DNA from: Pseudomonadota bacterium
GTDB lineage: Bacteria; Pseudomonadota; Alphaproteobacteria; Rhizobiales; Rhizobiaceae
DNA: 14,336 nucleotides
Reading direction: 5' to 3'
Assembly: GCA_023388675.1 (NCBI GenBank)
Contig: JAEWFU010000084.1
Coordinates: 1 to 14,336, forward strand
In this document: positions 1 through 10,497 of the stretch, one piece after another
How the letters are laid out: each line of letters starts with the position of its first letter
Position numbering within the stretch: position 1 is the stretch's first letter
Program-made: the position numbers and the translations under genes
Notes under the pieces: generated by a model
Database searches by the model: none
Seen by the model: only the letters and a program-made list of their open reading frames with translations
What the model was told of the DNA's origin: nothing

Positions 1-1157
<1,157 letters not shown>

Positions 1158-1203
1158 GATGGTGTCTGTTTCCTTCCCCGGGGTGGCTCGTTCTTGTGGA
1201 GTT

Positions 1204-1233
1204 TTGCCGAGCCGCATCGATTAAGGCTACACT
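1204..1233 (+). promoter_or_regulatory. Candidate sigma-70-type promoter for mutS
   Basis: TTGCCG at 1204-1209 and TACACT at 1228-1233 are separated by 18 bases, each matching the -35 and -10 consensus at four of six positions. It would start transcription near 1240, about 50 bases before the preferred mutS start codon. The -10 hexamer abuts an inverted repeat at 1232-1254. This is a pattern match only and no other evidence is available. Confidence 0.35.
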
Positions 1234-1254
1234 TGGCAGCCGTAAATCGCCAAG
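1232..1254. repeat. Inverted repeat CTTGGC-N11-GCCAAG in the maeB-mutS spacer
   Basis: The arms CTTGGC (1232-1237) and GCCAAG (1249-1254) are perfect reverse complements separated by 11 bases. The element straddles the predicted start point of the candidate mutS promoter and lies about 75 bases upstream of the maeB start. It could be an operator for a dimeric regulator of either gene, or a small hairpin at the 5' end of the mutS message. A six-base arm can arise by chance, so the functional reading is weak. Confidence 0.35.
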
Positions 1255-1289
1255 CAGGAAAACCGCTTCCTCCAGAAGGCAATCCGCCG

Positions 1290-4037
1290 TTGAACGACGA
1301 AACGCCCATCCGCACCGCCGGCGCAGCGCCGACACCGCCCGTCCTGTCGACGGCGGGCGCGACGCCGATGATGGAGCAGTTCATCGAGATCAAGGCGGCG
1401 AACCAGGATTCGCTGCTGTTCTACCGGATGGGCGACTTCTACGAGCTGTTCTTCCAGGATGCCGAGATCGCCAGCAGGGCGCTGGGCATCACGCTGACTA
1501 AACGCGGCAAGCACCAGGGCGAGGACATCCCGATGTGCGGCGTGCCGGTGCACGCGGCCGACGATTATTTGCAGAAGCTGATCGCGCAGGGCCACCGCGT
1601 CGCCGTCTGCGAGCAGGTCGAGGACCCTGCCGAGGCGAAGAAGCGCGGCTCGAAATCGGTGGTGCGCCGCGACGTCGTACGGCTCGTCACGCCGGGCACC
1701 ATCACCGAGGAAAAGCTGCTGGCGCCCTCGGAAGCCAATTACATGATGACGCTCGGCCGCGTGAAGGGGCAGGGCGGCAGCGCGTCCGGCAACGGAGACA
1801 GCTACGCGCTGGCCTGGATCGACATCTCGACCGGTTCGTTCAAGGTGGCGGAAAGTGCCGCCGACCGGCTGCTCGCCGACATATTGCGGGTCGATCCGCG
1901 CGAGCTGATCGTCGCCGATCCGGTCTACCACGATCCCGAGCTGCGCGCCGTGTTCGACGTGCTCGGCCGCGTCGCGAGCCCGCAGCCGCCGGCACTTTTT
2001 GATTCCGCCGCTGCGACGGGACGCATCGCGCGCTTCTACGGTGTGGCGACGCCCGAGAGCTTCGGTCAGTTCTCCCGCGCCGAGCTTGCGGCCATCTCGG
2101 GCGCCATCGCCTATGTCGAGAAGACGCAGATATCGGAGCGTCCGCCGCTGGCGCGCCCCGAGCGCGAGGAAAGCGGGTCGAGCCTGTTCATCGATGCGGC
2201 CACGCGCGCCAATCTGGAACTGACGCGCACGCTGTCCGGCACCCGCGACGGCTCGTTGCTGAAAGCCATCGACCGTACCATCACCGGGGGTGGCGCGCGG
2301 CTTCTGGCCGAACGACTGACGGCGCCGCTGACCGATCCGGCAGAGATCAACCGGCGGCTGGATTGCGTTTCGTTCCTGTCTGCCGAGGCACGGCTTTGCG
2401 AGGCGCTACGGGCCGTCCTCAAGGGCGCGCCCGACATGCCGCGCGCCCTGTCGCGGCTGGCGCTCCGGCGCGGCGGTCCGCGTGACCTCGGCGCGCTGCG
2501 GACGGGGTTGGAAGCGGCGCGGCAGGTGCTGGAGGCCGTATCGGGGGCGATGCTGCCAGACGGGCTCAAGGGCGCTTGCGACGCGCTGGCCGCATTGCCC
2601 GCCGACCTCTCGACCCATCTCGCCAGTGCGCTGGCGGACGAACTGCCGCTGCTTCGGCGCGACGGCGGTTTCGTAAGGGCCGGCTACAATGCCGAACTCG
2701 ACGAGATGCGGGCGTTGCGCGACCAGTCGCGCCGCGTGATCGCGGGTATGGAGCGTGATCTTGCCGAGGAAACTGGCATCCGCTCACTGAAAATCCGACA
2801 CAACAACGTGCTCGGCTACTATATCGAGGTGACGGCCAACCACGCAGAGGTGATGAACGGCACGGATGCGGCCAAGGCGCGGTTCATCCATCGCCAGACG
2901 ATGGCGAACGCGATGCGTTTCACCACCACCGAACTGGCCGGGCTGGAAACCAAGATCGCCAATGCGGCCGACCGGGCGCTCCAGATCGAGCTGACGGTTT
3001 TCGACGCGCTGCTGGAGGAGATGGTTTCCCACGCCGAACCGATCCGTGCGGGTGCCGCGGCGCTGTCCGAGATCGACGTGGCCGCCGCAGCCGCGGTGCT
3101 GGCCGCTTCGGAAAACTACTGCCGGCCGGTGGTCGACGACGGTCTCTCATTCGATATCGACGGCGGCCGACATCCGGTCGTCGAACAGGCGCTGCGCCGG
3201 CAACTGGCCGATCCGTTCGTTGCCAACGATTGCGACCTGTCGCCCGAGGGCGATGCCAGGCACGGCGCCATATGGCTGCTGACCGGCCCGAACATGGGCG
3301 GCAAGTCCACCTTCCTGCGCCAGAACGCGTTGATCGCGATCCTCGCGCAGATGGGCTTCTTCGTCCCCGCGGCCGCGGCGCATATCGGCGTCGTGGACCG
3401 GCTTTTCTCGCGCGTCGGCGCCTCGGACGATCTGGCGCGCGGCCGCTCGACCTTCATGGTCGAGATGGTCGAGACCGCCGCGATCCTCAATCAAGCCGGG
3501 CCGCGAGCGCTTGTCATCCTGGACGAGATCGGCCGTGGCACGGCGACGTTCGACGGCCTCTCTATCGCCTGGGCGGCAGTCGAATTTCTGCATGAGAAGA
3601 ACCGCTGCCGCGCGATCTTCGCCACGCATTTCCACGAGATGACGGCCCTGGCCGAGAAGCTGTCCCGGCTGCACAACGTGACGATGCGGGTGAAAGAGTG
3701 GGAGGGCGACGTCGTCTTCCTGCACGAGGTGGGCATGGGAGCGGCCGACCGGTCTTACGGCGTCCAGGTCGCGCGCCTTGCCGGCCTGCCGGAAGCGGTT
3801 GTCGAGCGTGCACGCGAAGTGCTTAGGCAGCTCGAGGAAGGTGAAACCTCGGGTAAGGCGGCGCGCCTCGTCGACGACCTGCCTCTGTTTTCGGTCGCCG
3901 CCAAACGAGAGGTTCCCAAGCCCGCGGGCGGCGGTGCATTGGCCGAATTTATGGAAAACATGCACCCGGACGAGATGACGCCGCGCGAAGCGCTCGAGGC
4001 GCTCTACCGGCTCAAGGAACTCGCAGCGCGCGGCTGA
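1290..4037 (+). CDS. mutS: DNA mismatch repair protein MutS
   Basis: MutS recognises base mismatches and small loops and starts methyl-independent or MutL-dependent repair. The preferred start is the TTG at 1290, ten bases after an AGAAGG ribosome site at 1274-1279, giving 915 residues. The ATGs at 1368 and 1371 are alternatives with no clear ribosome site and would remove 26-27 weakly conserved residues. Visible features are the mismatch-wedging F50-x-E52 in GDFYELF, the Walker A loop GPNMGGKST at 666-674, the motif [14 protein letters not shown], the Walker B residues D745-E746 in [16 protein letters not shown], and [12 protein letters not shown]-terminal DLPLF stretch resembles a sliding-clamp binding motif. 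The length is normal for alphaproteobacterial MutS. The same frame stays open upstream back to 408, but that part is antisense to maeB and is not protein coding. Family assignment is certain; only the exact start is open. Confidence 0.97.
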   Translation: MNDETPIRTAGAAPTPPVLSTAGATPMMEQFIEIKAANQDSLLFYRMGDFYELFFQDAEIASRALGITLTKRGKHQGEDIPMCGVPVHAADDYLQKLIAQGHRVAVCEQVEDPAEAKKRGSKSVVRRDVVRLVTPGTITEEKLLAPSEANYMMTLGRVKGQGGSASGNGDSYALAWIDISTGSFKVAESAADRLLADILRVDPRELIVADPVYHDPELRAVFDVLGRVASPQPPALFDSAAATGRIARFYGVATPESFGQFSRAELAAISGAIAYVEKTQISERPPLARPEREESGSSLFIDAATRANLELTRTLSGTRDGSLLKAIDRTITGGGARLLAERLTAPLTDPAEINRRLDCVSFLSAEARLCEALRAVLKGAPDMPRALSRLALRRGGPRDLGALRTGLEAARQVLEAVSGAMLPDGLKGACDALAALPADLSTHLASALADELPLLRRDGGFVRAGYNAELDEMRALRDQSRRVIAGMERDLAEETGIRSLKIRHNNVLGYYIEVTANHAEVMNGTDAAKARFIHRQTMANAMRFTTTELAGLETKIANAADRALQIELTVFDALLEEMVSHAEPIRAGAAALSEIDVAAAAAVLAASENYCRPVVDDGLSFDIDGGRHPVVEQALRRQLADPFVANDCDLSPEGDARHGAIWLLTGPNMGGKSTFLRQNALIAILAQMGFFVPAAAAHIGVVDRLFSRVGASDDLARGRSTFMVEMVETAAILNQAGPRALVILDEIGRGTATFDGLSIAWAAVEFLHEKNRCRAIFATHFHEMTALAEKLSRLHNVTMRVKEWEGDVVFLHEVGMGAADRSYGVQVARLAGLPEAVVERAREVLRQLEEGETSGKAARLVDDLPLFSVAAKREVPKPAGGGALAEFMENMHPDEMTPREALEALYRLKELAARG

Positions 4038-4040
4038 GCC

Positions 4041-4060
4041 GGCCTGCAACGACGCAGGCC
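4041..4060 (+). terminator. Hairpin just after mutS, possible terminator
   Basis: GGCCTGC (4041-4047) and GCAGGCC (4054-4060) form a perfect seven-pair stem with a six-base loop, three bases after the mutS stop codon. Only two T residues follow, so this is a poor intrinsic terminator by the usual rule, though GC-rich alphaproteobacterial hairpins often lack a T run. It may instead protect the 3' end of the message. Confidence 0.4.
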
Positions 4061-4081
4061 TTACGTCGCGGCGTTCATCCA

Positions 4082-4097
4082 TTAACCCTCGCTTGAA
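4082..4097 (+). promoter_or_regulatory. CtrA-like site TTAA-N7-TTGA upstream of the EAL gene
   Basis: TTAA at 4082-4085, seven bases, then TTGAA at 4093-4097, which is one mismatch from the TTAA-N7-TTAA box bound by the cell-cycle regulator CtrA in alphaproteobacteria. It lies about 40 bases upstream of the preferred start of the EAL-domain gene and overlaps an alternative TTG start at 4093. CtrA control of cyclic-di-GMP and motility genes is known in the group. One short degenerate match is weak evidence. Confidence 0.3.
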
Positions 4098-4137
4098 TAT
4101 TTCATGGCCTACTCGGCAGCGAATGGGGGGCCGTTCA

Positions 4138-5757
4138 ATGGCAAGGTTTGTCAGCGTCTTCATATCGGCGACGCACAGGCGACTGATTTCACTGGTCGTC
4201 TGGTTCATCACCTTTGCGGTGGTGGTGGCCGTGATCGGCTGGTTCGTGCTGGATCAGGCCGGTAGGGCGATGACGTACGAAGCGCGTTCTACAGCGGATC
4301 ATTTCGTCCGGTTGCGTACGAACCTGCTTTCGACCTTCGACGCGATGCATGCCAACCTGACGGCCGAGCCCTGTTCTGGGGGCTTTCAGGAACAACTGCG
4401 TCGGATTGCCTATCTGCCTGACGGCCTCAACGAGTTCCTCTATGCTCCGGGCGGTCGCGCCCGGTGTTCCACGAGCGTTCAGGCGTTTGACGGAGCAGTG
4501 GAGCTGGGAACGCCGGACATTGGGAGACAGGGCGAGCGCGGAATCGCGATGTGGGTCGATCGGGATCTGAGCTTCGTGGGGCTCGCCGGCGAGCGTGGAA
4601 CGATTGCGTTGAGTGAGCCCTTCGCTGCGATCATTCCACCGCAGGATGCCGGCTTCCGGGGACCCGACTGGATGGCGATGCAGGCAGTGCTGGTTGCCGA
4701 GGATGGGAACTGGTGGCATCGCAGCGGTCAGCCGGGCATCTATATACGGTTGGCTGCTGGCGATGCCGGCCTCGCCGACGGCAAGACGCGGGCGATCTCG
4801 TGCGATGCCGGCGGCATGCATTGCGTTGTCGTCGAAGGCGACCTGCGTATGCTTCTCGCACAGCACAAAGGCCTCGTCGCGCTGGCGCTTCTGGCGGCAG
4901 CGATCGTCGCCGCGCTCGCCACGCTGCAGGCGAACGCTCTGATTGCGCGATACTGGTCGTTCGAGGCGCGGTTCCGGCGCCATCTCGATGCAAAATCCAT
5001 CGTTTGCGCCTACCAGCCCGTGATGGAACTCGACACGGGCGAAATCACGGGCTGCGAGGTTCTCGCCCGCTGGCGGGATATCGACGACCGTGTCGTTTTC
5101 CCGGACCGCTTCCTCGACGTCATCGAGCGCAACGACATGACATGGCGTTTCACCGAACTGGTCGCCCAGCGCGCCTGCGAAGAGCTCTCCGAGCACCTGC
5201 CTGCGGGCAAGCGGCTGCAGGTCAACTTCAACATCTTCCCCTGCGATCTGGACAGCCAGAGCCTGGCGCGCATCTTTTCAGGCTTCACCTCGCAGCCCGA
5301 TCGCTTCGATGTCGTGCTCGAGATCATCGAAAGCGACGAGATACCGCCCAACGCACAGCGGGAGATCGAGGCGCTGCGCCGGCTGGGCATCAAGACCTAT
5401 ATCGACGATTTCGGCACCGGCTACTCGAACATGCAGAACCTGGCCGCGCTGTCCGTCGACGGCGTCAAGCTGGATCGCGCCTTCGCCATGGCGCCCGACA
5501 ATACGGTGATGGCCAAGATGCTGCGTCACGCCGTGGAGATGATCGAGGCGACGGGCCGTGTCATGGTCGTGGAAGGCGTGGAGACCGCCGAACGACTGGC
5601 CTTGCTGCGCGGCATGCAGGCGCGAGTCGACTTTGTGCAGGGCTACTTCATTTCCCGGCCGCTGGACATCGCGGCGTTCGTGGCGTTCATGACCCCGCAG
5701 CCGGTTTCGCTCGCCGAGCGCAAGCGCAAGGCTGGCCTGGGCATCGTGGCCGCGTAA
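4138..5757 (+). CDS. Membrane-bound cyclic-di-GMP phosphodiesterase, periplasmic CSS-like domain plus EAL domain
   Basis: Predicted to hydrolyse cyclic-di-GMP to pGpG at the inner membrane, lowering the signal that favours biofilm over motility. The start chosen is the ATG at 4138, seven bases after a G-rich ribosome site; an ATG at 4123 and a TTG at 4093 are alternatives. The 539-residue product has a membrane segment at about 16-38, a periplasmic domain with cysteines at 79, 110, 222 and 229 (Cys110 in RCSTS, like the CSS motif), a second membrane segment at about 245-265, and an EAL domain from about 277 to 525. The EAL signature reads EVLARW (Glu307), a common variant. NFNIF, EIIES, D423-D424 in DDFGTGYS, Lys444, Glu479 in VEGVE and Gln501 are all present, so it looks catalytically competent. 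It resembles E. coli CSS-domain phosphodiesterases, where a disulfide between two periplasmic cysteines controls activity. No GGDEF domain is present. Confidence 0.9.
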   Translation: MARFVSVFISATHRRLISLVVWFITFAVVVAVIGWFVLDQAGRAMTYEARSTADHFVRLRTNLLSTFDAMHANLTAEPCSGGFQEQLRRIAYLPDGLNEFLYAPGGRARCSTSVQAFDGAVELGTPDIGRQGERGIAMWVDRDLSFVGLAGERGTIALSEPFAAIIPPQDAGFRGPDWMAMQAVLVAEDGNWWHRSGQPGIYIRLAAGDAGLADGKTRAISCDAGGMHCVVVEGDLRMLLAQHKGLVALALLAAAIVAALATLQANALIARYWSFEARFRRHLDAKSIVCAYQPVMELDTGEITGCEVLARWRDIDDRVVFPDRFLDVIERNDMTWRFTELVAQRACEELSEHLPAGKRLQVNFNIFPCDLDSQSLARIFSGFTSQPDRFDVVLEIIESDEIPPNAQREIEALRRLGIKTYIDDFGTGYSNMQNLAALSVDGVKLDRAFAMAPDNTVMAKMLRHAVEMIEATGRVMVVEGVETAERLALLRGMQARVDFVQGYFISRPLDIAAFVAFMTPQPVSLAERKRKAGLGIVAA

Positions 5758-5771
5758 CCGAAACGGCGCCA

Positions 5772-5800
5772 TACACAAGGCGCAAATTTCGCGCTATAGA
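5772..5800 (+). promoter_or_regulatory. Candidate promoter for glnD-murJ
   Basis: TACACA at 5772-5777 and TATAGA at 5795-5800 are 17 bases apart, each matching the sigma-70 hexamers at four of six positions, in the 175-base gap between the EAL gene and glnD. It would give a leader of about 125 bases. The leader shows no riboswitch or clear hairpin that I can recognise. A pattern match only. Confidence 0.3.
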
Positions 5801-5932
5801 CGCCGCGATTGCGGTTGGTGCTGCGGGTGGTGTGAAGAACGCTGTCGCGCTGCTCCGGCGTGGTTTTCGTGGCTGCGTTTGTGCGACGCCCGACGATTCC
5901 GTCTGGCTGCAAAATGCTCTAGACCGGTGCGC

Positions 5933-8740
5933 ATGGCGAAGGTTCCTCTCAAACTGGACGAGATCATCGACGGCGGCGCGCTGCTCGACGAGATGATCGC
6001 GCTGACGAAGGCGGATGGCGGAGGCGCGCGGCCGGCGTTGATCCGTCTGTTGAAGGAGCGCATCGCCGAAGCCCGCGGGCGCGCCGAGGCCATGCTGATG
6101 GTCGACGGCGGTGGAACCGCCTGCGCAGCCCGGCTGTCGCATCTGATGGACGAGGTGATCCGCGCGCTTTACGCGTTGGCGGTCGATCACGTCTACCATA
6201 CCCGCAATCCTTCGGCCGCCGAACGCATGGCAGTGGTGGCGGTCGGCGGATACGGGCGCGGAACGCTCGCGCCGGGCTCCGACATCGATCTGCTGTTCGT
6301 GCTGCCCTACAAGCAGACCCCCTGGGGCGAGCAGATCGTCGAATACATTCTCTACGTCTTATGGGATCTCGGTCTCAAGGTCGGCCATGCGACCCGCAAT
6401 CTCGACGAATGCATGCGGCTGTCGCGCACCGACGTCACCATACGCACCTCGATCCTGGAAGCGCGTTTCGTGACCGGCGACGAGGCGATCTACGAAGCGC
6501 TGGTCGCCCGGTTCGATGCTGAAGTGGTCAAGGACACGGGCGCGGAATATGTCCAGGCGAAGCTCGCCGAGCGCGACGAGCGGCACGCCAAGGGAGGCGA
6601 AAGCCGCTATCTGGTCGAGCCGAACGTGAAGGAAGGCAAAGGCGGCCTGCGCGATCTGCACACCCTGTTCTGGATCGGCAAGTACTACTATCGCGTGCCC
6701 ACCGCCGAGGAGCTCGTGGGCAAGGGCGTGTTTACGCGCAAGGAGTTTCTCCAGTTCCGCAAGGCGGAGGATTTCCTCTGGGCGGTGCGCTGCCACATGC
6801 ACTTCCTGACCGGCCGCGCCGAGGAAAGGCTGCATTTCGACATCCAGCGCGACATCGCAGAGCGTCTGGGCTACACCAGCCATCCTGGCCTTTCCGCCGT
6901 CGAGCGGTTCATGAAGCACTACTTCCTCACCGCCAAGACAGTGGGCGACCTGACCCGCATCTTCTGTGCGGCGCTCGAGGAGGAGCAGGCCAAGCACGTG
7001 CCCGGCTTCAACCGCATCTTCCTGAATTTCTCGAGGCGCAAGCGCAAGCTCGCCGGCACCGGCGACTTCATCGTCGACAATCACCGCATCAACATCGCAG
7101 ACGAACAGGTGTTCGAGCGCGATCCGGTCAATCTGCTGCGGCTGTTCTGGCTCGCCGACAAGCACGGCCTCGAATTCCACCCTGACGCGCTGAAGCTGCT
7201 GACGCGTTCGCTCAAACTCGTCGACCGCAATCTGCGCCGCAACGAGGAAGCCAACCGGCTGTTCATGGACGTGCTGACCTCGGGCCGCAATCCGGAACTC
7301 AATCTCAGGCGCATGAACGAGGCCGGCCTGCTCGGCAAGCTCATACCCGATTTCAACAAGATCGTGGCGATGATGCAGTTCAATATGTACCACCATTACA
7401 CCGTCGACGAGCATCTGATCCGCTGCGTGGGTGTTCTGGCCGAGATCGAGCATGGCGACGCCGAGGCCGTGCATCCGCTCTCGCACCTGCTGATGCCGTC
7501 GCTGCGGCCGCTGCGCGACATCCTCTACGTGGCCGTGCTCTTCCACGACATAGCCAAGGGGCGGCCGGAAGACCATTCGGAAGCCGGCGCCCGCATCGCT
7601 CGCAGGCTTTGCCCGCATATGGGGTTTTCCGCCGCCGATACCGAAACCATCGCATGGCTGATCGAGAACCATCTCGTCATGTCGATGACGGCGCAGACGC
7701 GCGACCTCAACGATCGCAAGACGATCCAGGATTTCGCCGACGTCGTGCAGTCGGTCGAGCGCCTGAAGCTGCTTCTGGTACTGACGGTCTGCGACATTCG
7801 CGGTGTCGGCCCCGGCGTATGGAACGGCTGGAAGGGCCAGCTCCTGCGCACGCTCTATTACGAGACCGAGCTGCAACTGACCGGTGGCTTCTCCGAGGTC
7901 ACCCGCGCCCAGCGCGCGCAGGAAGCCCGCGCGATGCTGGAGGAGGCGCTGGCGGATTGGCCGGAGAAGGAACGCAAGCGCTATCTCGGCCTGCACTACG
8001 ACAATTATCTGCTGACCGTCGACCTTGAGGACCAGGTCCGCCATGCAAACTTCATCCGCGAGACGGATGCGGCGGCGCGGAGGCTGGCGACGATGGTTCG
8101 CACGCACCAGTTCGAGGCGGTGACCGAGATCACCGTGCTGTCGCCCGACCACCCGCGCCTGCTTTCGGTGATCGCGGGCGCGTGCGCGGCCGCCGGCGCC
8201 AACATCGTCGACGCGCAGATTTTCACGACCGCTGACGGGCGTGCGCTCGATACGATCCTCATCAACCGCGAATTCGACATGGACGAAGACGAGCGCCGGC
8301 GCGCGCAGCGCGTCGGACGGCTGATCGAGGATGTGCTGTCCGGCAAGAGCTGGCTGCCCGAGATGATTGAGAAACGCACCAAGCCGAGGCGCGGCGCGAA
8401 AACGTTTCGGGTGCAGCCGCGCGCCGAAGTGCGCAACACGCTCTCCAACCGGTTCTCGGTCGTCGAGGTCAAGGGCCTCGACCGTCCGGGCCTGCTGTCG
8501 GAAATCACCGGCGCCATCTCGGACCTGTCGCTGGACATCGCCTCGGCGCATATCACCACCTTCGGCGAAAAGGTGATCGACACGTTCTACGTCACCGACC
8601 TGACCGGGCAGAAGATCGAGAACCCGACCCGCCAGGAGAACATCCGCAAGCGGCTGATCGCCGTGATGGACGGCAGCGACACAGTGCGCAACGGCAACGG
8701 CCGTGGCGCCGGATCGACGCCGAAAGCGGCGGCGGAATGA
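5933..8740 (+). CDS. glnD: Bifunctional PII uridylyltransferase/uridylyl-removing enzyme GlnD
   Basis: GlnD is the nitrogen sensor that uridylylates PII proteins (GlnB/GlnK) when glutamine is low and removes the groups when it is high, thereby setting glutamine synthetase and NtrC activity. The chosen ATG at 5933 gives 935 residues ([10 protein letters not shown]...), normal for rhizobia; the frame is open a little further upstream without a better start. Domains in order are the nucleotidyltransferase with GGYGRG at 105-110 and the metal-binding Asp117 and Asp119 in SDIDLL, a helical GlnD-specific linker, the HD hydrolase with His538-Asp539 in FHDIAKG, and two glutamine-sensing ACT domains. 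ACT1 starts near 730 and contains [17 protein letters not shown]2 starts near 841 and contains [15 protein letters not shown]. All catalytic motifs are intact. murJ begins 30 bases downstream, so the two are probably co-transcribed. Confidence 0.97.
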   Translation: MAKVPLKLDEIIDGGALLDEMIALTKADGGGARPALIRLLKERIAEARGRAEAMLMVDGGGTACAARLSHLMDEVIRALYALAVDHVYHTRNPSAAERMAVVAVGGYGRGTLAPGSDIDLLFVLPYKQTPWGEQIVEYILYVLWDLGLKVGHATRNLDECMRLSRTDVTIRTSILEARFVTGDEAIYEALVARFDAEVVKDTGAEYVQAKLAERDERHAKGGESRYLVEPNVKEGKGGLRDLHTLFWIGKYYYRVPTAEELVGKGVFTRKEFLQFRKAEDFLWAVRCHMHFLTGRAEERLHFDIQRDIAERLGYTSHPGLSAVERFMKHYFLTAKTVGDLTRIFCAALEEEQAKHVPGFNRIFLNFSRRKRKLAGTGDFIVDNHRINIADEQVFERDPVNLLRLFWLADKHGLEFHPDALKLLTRSLKLVDRNLRRNEEANRLFMDVLTSGRNPELNLRRMNEAGLLGKLIPDFNKIVAMMQFNMYHHYTVDEHLIRCVGVLAEIEHGDAEAVHPLSHLLMPSLRPLRDILYVAVLFHDIAKGRPEDHSEAGARIARRLCPHMGFSAADTETIAWLIENHLVMSMTAQTRDLNDRKTIQDFADVVQSVERLKLLLVLTVCDIRGVGPGVWNGWKGQLLRTLYYETELQLTGGFSEVTRAQRAQEARAMLEEALADWPEKERKRYLGLHYDNYLLTVDLEDQVRHANFIRETDAAARRLATMVRTHQFEAVTEITVLSPDHPRLLSVIAGACAAAGANIVDAQIFTTADGRALDTILINREFDMDEDERRRAQRVGRLIEDVLSGKSWLPEMIEKRTKPRRGAKTFRVQPRAEVRNTLSNRFSVVEVKGLDRPGLLSEITGAISDLSLDIASAHITTFGEKVIDTFYVTDLTGQKIENPTRQENIRKRLIAVMDGSDTVRNGNGRGAGSTPKAAAE

Positions 8741-8770
8741 AATTGTGTTGACCGGCAGGACCTCCATCGA

Positions 8771-10372
8771 ATGAGCCTCGTGAAGAAGTTCGCCACTGTC
8801 GGCTCGGGCACGATGCTCAGCCGCATCTTCGGCTTCGCCCGCGAAATGATGATGGCGGCGGCACTCGGCACCGGACCGGTGGCAGAAGCCTTCTATGCTG
8901 CATTCCAGTTCCCGAACACCTTCCGGCGGCTGTTCGCCGAGGGCGCGTTCAACGCCGCTTTCGTGCCGCTCTTCGCCAAGGAGATCGAGGCGAACGGCGT
9001 GGCCGGTGCCAAAAAGTTCTCCGAGGAGGTCTTCGGCGTCCTCTTCACCGTATTGCTGCTTCTGACCATCGCGATGGAACTGGCGATGCCTTTCGTCATC
9101 CGCTACGCGATCGCACCGGGCTTTGCGGACGATCCCGAAAAGCTGCTGCTGACGGTCGAGCTGGCGGCGATCATGTTCCCCTACCTCATCTGCATGTCGC
9201 TCGGCGCGATGATGGCCGGAATGCTCAATTCCCTCCATCGATACTTTGCGGCCGCTATCGCGCCGGTATTCCTGAACATCATCCTGGTCGGCATTCTCGT
9301 CGCCGCCTGGTATGGCGGCTATGACGGCCGCGAGGTCGGTCTGGCGCTCGGCTGGGGTGTCCTGGCCGCAGGCGTCGTCCAGCTTGGCATCGTCTTCTTC
9401 GCGGTGCGCCGTGCCGGTGTTTCCATCGGCTTTCGCCGGCCGCGGCTTACGCCCAGCGTAAAACGTCTTTTGTGGCTTGCCCTGCCCGCGGCCATCACCG
9501 GCGGCATCACGCAGATCAACACGCTTGTGGGCACGGCGATTGCCACGGGACAGGACGGTGCGGTTCCCTCGCTCAATCTTGCAGACCGCGTCTACCAGCT
9601 ACCGCTCGGCATTGTCGGCGTGGCCGTCGGTGTGGTCCTGTTGCCCGAGCTCGCGCGTGCGCTGCGGGCCGGCAACCGCATCGAGGCGGCGAATCTGCAG
9701 AACCGTTCGGTCGAATTCACCCTGTTCCTCACGCTGCCCGCGGCAGCGGCCCTGTTCACAATCTCGGAACCCATCGTAAGGGTGCTTTACGAACGCGGCG
9801 CATTCCTGCCCGAAGACACGCTGGTCGTGTCCGAGGTGCTTGCGATCTTCGGCATCGGCCTGCCGGCATTCGTGTTGATCAAGGCGTTCACGCCCGGCTA
9901 TTTCGCGCGGGAAGACACAAGAACCCCCATGATCTTCGCGGGCATTTCCGTCGCGGTGAACATATCGGTCGCGCTTCTGCTGTTCCCGTCCATGGGCGCG
10001 CCAGGCATCGCTACCGCGTCTGCGGTTGCCGGCTGGATAAACGCGACGCTCCTTTTCACCGTGCTCGTCCGTCGCGGCCAGTGGGGTAGCGATGCCGGAC
10101 TCATGAAGCGCGCGCCCCGAATTCTCATTGCCGCTGCGCTGATGGCCGGTGCGATCCATCTCGCTGTCAGCTACATGCAGCCGCAATTCGCCCCGGAAAC
10201 GCCGTTCTACGTTCAGGCAGCGGCGCTCGCCGCCGTCGTGGCGGGCGGCATGTCCTTCTATTTCGCCGCCGTTTTCGGACTGGGCGGAGCCGATATGGGC
10301 ATGATCCGCCGCAACGTGAAGCGGAAGCAAGCTACAGCGCCAGACGACGACCCGAACAATGACCCCGCGTGA
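8771..10372 (+). CDS. murJ: Lipid II flippase MurJ (MviN family)
   Basis: MurJ moves lipid-linked peptidoglycan precursor (lipid II) across the inner membrane for cell wall synthesis. The 533-residue product is almost entirely hydrophobic segments, consistent with the family's 14 membrane helices of the MOP fold. Residues that line the central cavity in E. coli MurJ are present: Arg18 and Arg24 in the first helix (SRIFGFAR), Arg52-Arg53 in PNTFRRLFAEGAF, and Arg273 in LADRVYQLPLG, matching E. coli Arg270. The ATG at 8771 has a GGCAGGA ribosome site about ten bases upstream. It follows glnD by 30 bases with no terminator between them, an arrangement I recall in other rhizobia. The C-terminal tail is hydrophilic and rich in Asp/Asn. 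The name mviN is a synonym. Confidence 0.95.
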   Translation: MSLVKKFATVGSGTMLSRIFGFAREMMMAAALGTGPVAEAFYAAFQFPNTFRRLFAEGAFNAAFVPLFAKEIEANGVAGAKKFSEEVFGVLFTVLLLLTIAMELAMPFVIRYAIAPGFADDPEKLLLTVELAAIMFPYLICMSLGAMMAGMLNSLHRYFAAAIAPVFLNIILVGILVAAWYGGYDGREVGLALGWGVLAAGVVQLGIVFFAVRRAGVSIGFRRPRLTPSVKRLLWLALPAAITGGITQINTLVGTAIATGQDGAVPSLNLADRVYQLPLGIVGVAVGVVLLPELARALRAGNRIEAANLQNRSVEFTLFLTLPAAAALFTISEPIVRVLYERGAFLPEDTLVVSEVLAIFGIGLPAFVLIKAFTPGYFAREDTRTPMIFAGISVAVNISVALLLFPSMGAPGIATASAVAGWINATLLFTVLVRRGQWGSDAGLMKRAPRILIAAALMAGAIHLAVSYMQPQFAPETPFYVQAAALAAVVAGGMSFYFAAVFGLGGADMGMIRRNVKRKQATAPDDDPNNDPA

Positions 10373-10387
10373 GGCTTGATCCGTGAG

Positions 10388-10409
10388 GCGCGCTCGGCCA
10401 TAAGCGCGC
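10388..10409 (+). terminator. GC hairpin between murJ and trpS, possible terminator
   Basis: GCGCGCT (10388-10394) and AGCGCGC (10403-10409) form a perfect seven-pair stem with an eight-base loop, 15 bases after the murJ stop. No T run follows, so termination strength is uncertain. Together with the 125-base gap it suggests that the glnD-murJ unit ends here and that trpS has its own promoter, which I cannot place convincingly. Confidence 0.45.
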
Positions 10410-10497
10410 GTCTCGCGTTGCTACAACGCGGTTCAAGGGCGAAGCCGGCGTCTTCCGGTTCACCTCAGACGGCCCTCCACAAGCCAGGAAAAACAAA

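Noticed and set aside
3147..4211. A 354-codon minus-strand open frame over the end of mutS
   Set aside because: Antisense shadow of the MutS ATPase domain; it also runs through the post-mutS hairpin and the start of the EAL gene.
5766..5783. GCGCC-N8-GGCGC hairpin after the EAL gene as a terminator
   Set aside because: A five-pair stem with an AAATTT tail is too weak to call, and it overlaps a candidate promoter for glnD.
4713..5996. A 427-codon plus-strand frame overlapping the EAL gene and the start of glnD
   Set aside because: Arg-rich frameshifted shadow of the EAL domain, which has its full motif set in the correct frame.
6359..9238. A 959-codon minus-strand open frame across glnD and the start of murJ
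   Set aside because: GC-rich codon bias leaves antisense frames open. The plus strand here encodes GlnD and MurJ with all motifs intact, and the antisense product shows no domain.
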